Source: Metaclostridioides mangenotii
GTDB taxonomy: Bacteria > Bacillota > Clostridia > Peptostreptococcales > Peptostreptococcaceae
Direction: 5' to 3'
NCBI RefSeq assembly: GCF_017873185.1
Contig: NZ_JAGGJX010000003.1
Coordinates: 62,001 to 126,000 of the forward strand
DNA: 64,000 bases
Shown: in pieces, positions 63,012-64,000 of the stretch
Layout: each line of letters begins with the position of its first letter
Position numbering within the stretch: the first letter of the stretch is position 1
Translations under genes and position numbers: made by a program
Notes under the pieces: generated by a model
Database searches by the model: none
Seen by the model: only the letters and a program-made list of their open reading frames with translations
Told to the model about the DNA's origin: nothing

Positions 63012-63374
63012 TAAAAATTATAAAGTTTACAATTTAGTGCAAGTTATATGATATATTATATGAAAGATTTAGAATATATTATAACTAATGTAGCATTTGT
63101 CAGTGTATAACGGGAAGGTATTTATATGAAGAAGATTAATAAGAAAATATTATAAGTTTTTCATATAATAATATTTTTATAGATAAAATAAATTTTAATG
63201 TAGCTTAAAGGGTAGAACCGCATCAATTTCTAAATGATGTGGTTTGTTTTGTTATATTACAAAAGTGTAATATTAGAGTATGAAAAGTAATCTTAATCGC
63301 AGGATTAAATATTATAAAAATATTAAAATATAAGTATATTAGAAATTCAATAAATAAAATTTGGAGGAATATTT
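63012..63374. other. Intergenic region before the ABC transporter
   Basis: No gene is seen. AACCGCATCA-ATTTCTAAA-TGATGTGGTT with TGTTTTG at about 63216-63252 is a terminator-like hairpin. TTGGAGG lies 7 bases before the ABC start. Confidence 0.45.
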
Positions 63375-64000
63375 ATGAAGGAGATACTTAGAGTAAAAGA
63401 TGTTTCAAAAGATTACGGTTTAAAAGGATTTAAAACTAATGTACTTAAAAATATATCACTTACAGTTCATGAAGGAGATTTTATATCAATAATGGGACCT
63501 TCTGGAGCTGGCAAGACAACATTACTCAACTTAATGTCGACACTTGATAAGGCTACATCGGGAGAAATATTACTGGATGGTATAGATATAGACAAAGTGA
63601 AAAACAAGGATCTATCAAAACTTAGGAGAGATAAGATAGGTTTTATATTTCAAGATTATAATCTATTAGATAATATGACGCTAATGAATAATATAGCCCT
63701 TCCCCTAGCACTGGGCAGAAAAAGGAGCAAAGAAATAGAGGATAGAGTAGTTGAGATTGCTAAAAAATTTGGACTTGTAGATCACTTGGACAAGTACCCT
63801 TATCAATTATCTGGTGGTCAGAAGCAAAGAGGAGCAGCGGCAAGGTCTTTAATCACAAATCCATCTGTTATATTTGCAGATGAACCTACTGGTGCACTGG
63901 ATTCAAGATCTGCATATGAGCTACTGGATTCACTAGAGAGGGTAAATAAAGAAAATAATGCAACTATAATAATGATCACACATGACCCTCTAACTGCAAG
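63375..64000 (+). CDS. ABC transporter ATPase (BceA/LolD-like), cut by window end
   Basis: ATG 63375 with TTGGAGG upstream; the frame is open to the last base. The ~208 residues seen have Walker A MGPSGAGKTTLLNLMSTLD, Q-loop GFIFQDYNLLDNMT, signature QLSGGQKQRGAAARSL, Walker B IFADEPTGALDSRSA and H-loop IIMITHDPLT. This is the MacB/BceA class, which in Firmicutes pairs with a large FtsX-type permease to resist antimicrobial peptides. The permease would lie just past the window. In the signature the usual RVAIARAL is GAAARSL, as in BceA proteins. Confidence 0.9.
   Translation, partial: MKEILRVKDVSKDYGLKGFKTNVLKNISLTVHEGDFISIMGPSGAGKTTLLNLMSTLDKATSGEILLDGIDIDKVKNKDLSKLRRDKIGFIFQDYNLLDNMTLMNNIALPLALGRKRSKEIEDRVVEIAKKFGLVDHLDKYPYQLSGGQKQRGAAARSLITNPSVIFADEPTGALDSRSAYELLDSLERVNKENNATIIMITHDPLTA

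Overview
The window is AT-rich, Gram-positive, spore-former DNA. The strongest guess is a member of the Peptostreptococcaceae near Paraclostridium/Clostridioides. The evidence is two secreted proteins ending in triple cell-wall-binding type 2 (CWB2) repeats, a collagen-like exosporium glycoprotein with promoters resembling SigK and SigE sites, a LytST-LrgAB set, and PBSX-like phage tail genes with strong AGGAGG ribosome sites. The genus is an inference.

Bases 1-4816 hold the end of a prophage (baseplate, fibre, XkdX, XhlA, holin, amidase endolysin). Bases 4801-24660 are prophage debris carrying cargo. Here are a secreted protein with a small membrane partner, two broken ATP-dependent ligases behind forespore-like promoters, a TetR/hydrolase pair, a decayed replication module (RecT, DnaD-like, RusA) fused directly to a holin/endolysin remnant, an HxlR/NAD-binding pair, a sporulation-surface cluster (39-residue Cys-rich protein, 100-residue protein, BclA-like collagen protein), an integrase tail, DUF202, an alkylsulfatase with an in-frame stop, and UmuC-like and MepB-like pseudogenes. 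A striking pattern is the repeated 3' end of an endolysin gene, each copy followed by a hairpin terminator that is nearly the same in four cases. These tails lie beside successive cargo blocks.

Bases 25150-44800 are accessory: TetR and oleate hydratase; a three-gene MoxR-like AAA+ ATPase / beta-propeller / von Willebrand A operon, the best candidate for an under-described system; a flavin reductase; an amino-acid ABC transporter; two LRR-CWB2 surface proteins; an orphan repressor; further ligase and mepB scars; a VOC protein; and small hydrophilic proteins.

Bases 44800-64000 look like ordinary chromosome. They hold a MocR regulator divergent from a NimA-like flavoprotein, a monooxygenase-like protein, a cytosine-deaminase-like amidohydrolase, an AhpD-like protein, adenine deaminase, a hydrolase, lytST-lrgAB, an MFS exporter, a decayed histidine kinase, a phosphatase, an APC permease, a lactate-oxidase-like enzyme, and the start of an ABC transporter cut by the window end. 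Several very long inverted repeats lie here, including a perfect 76-bp palindrome across the lrgB stop codon. No tRNA, rRNA, CRISPR array or intact transposase was seen.
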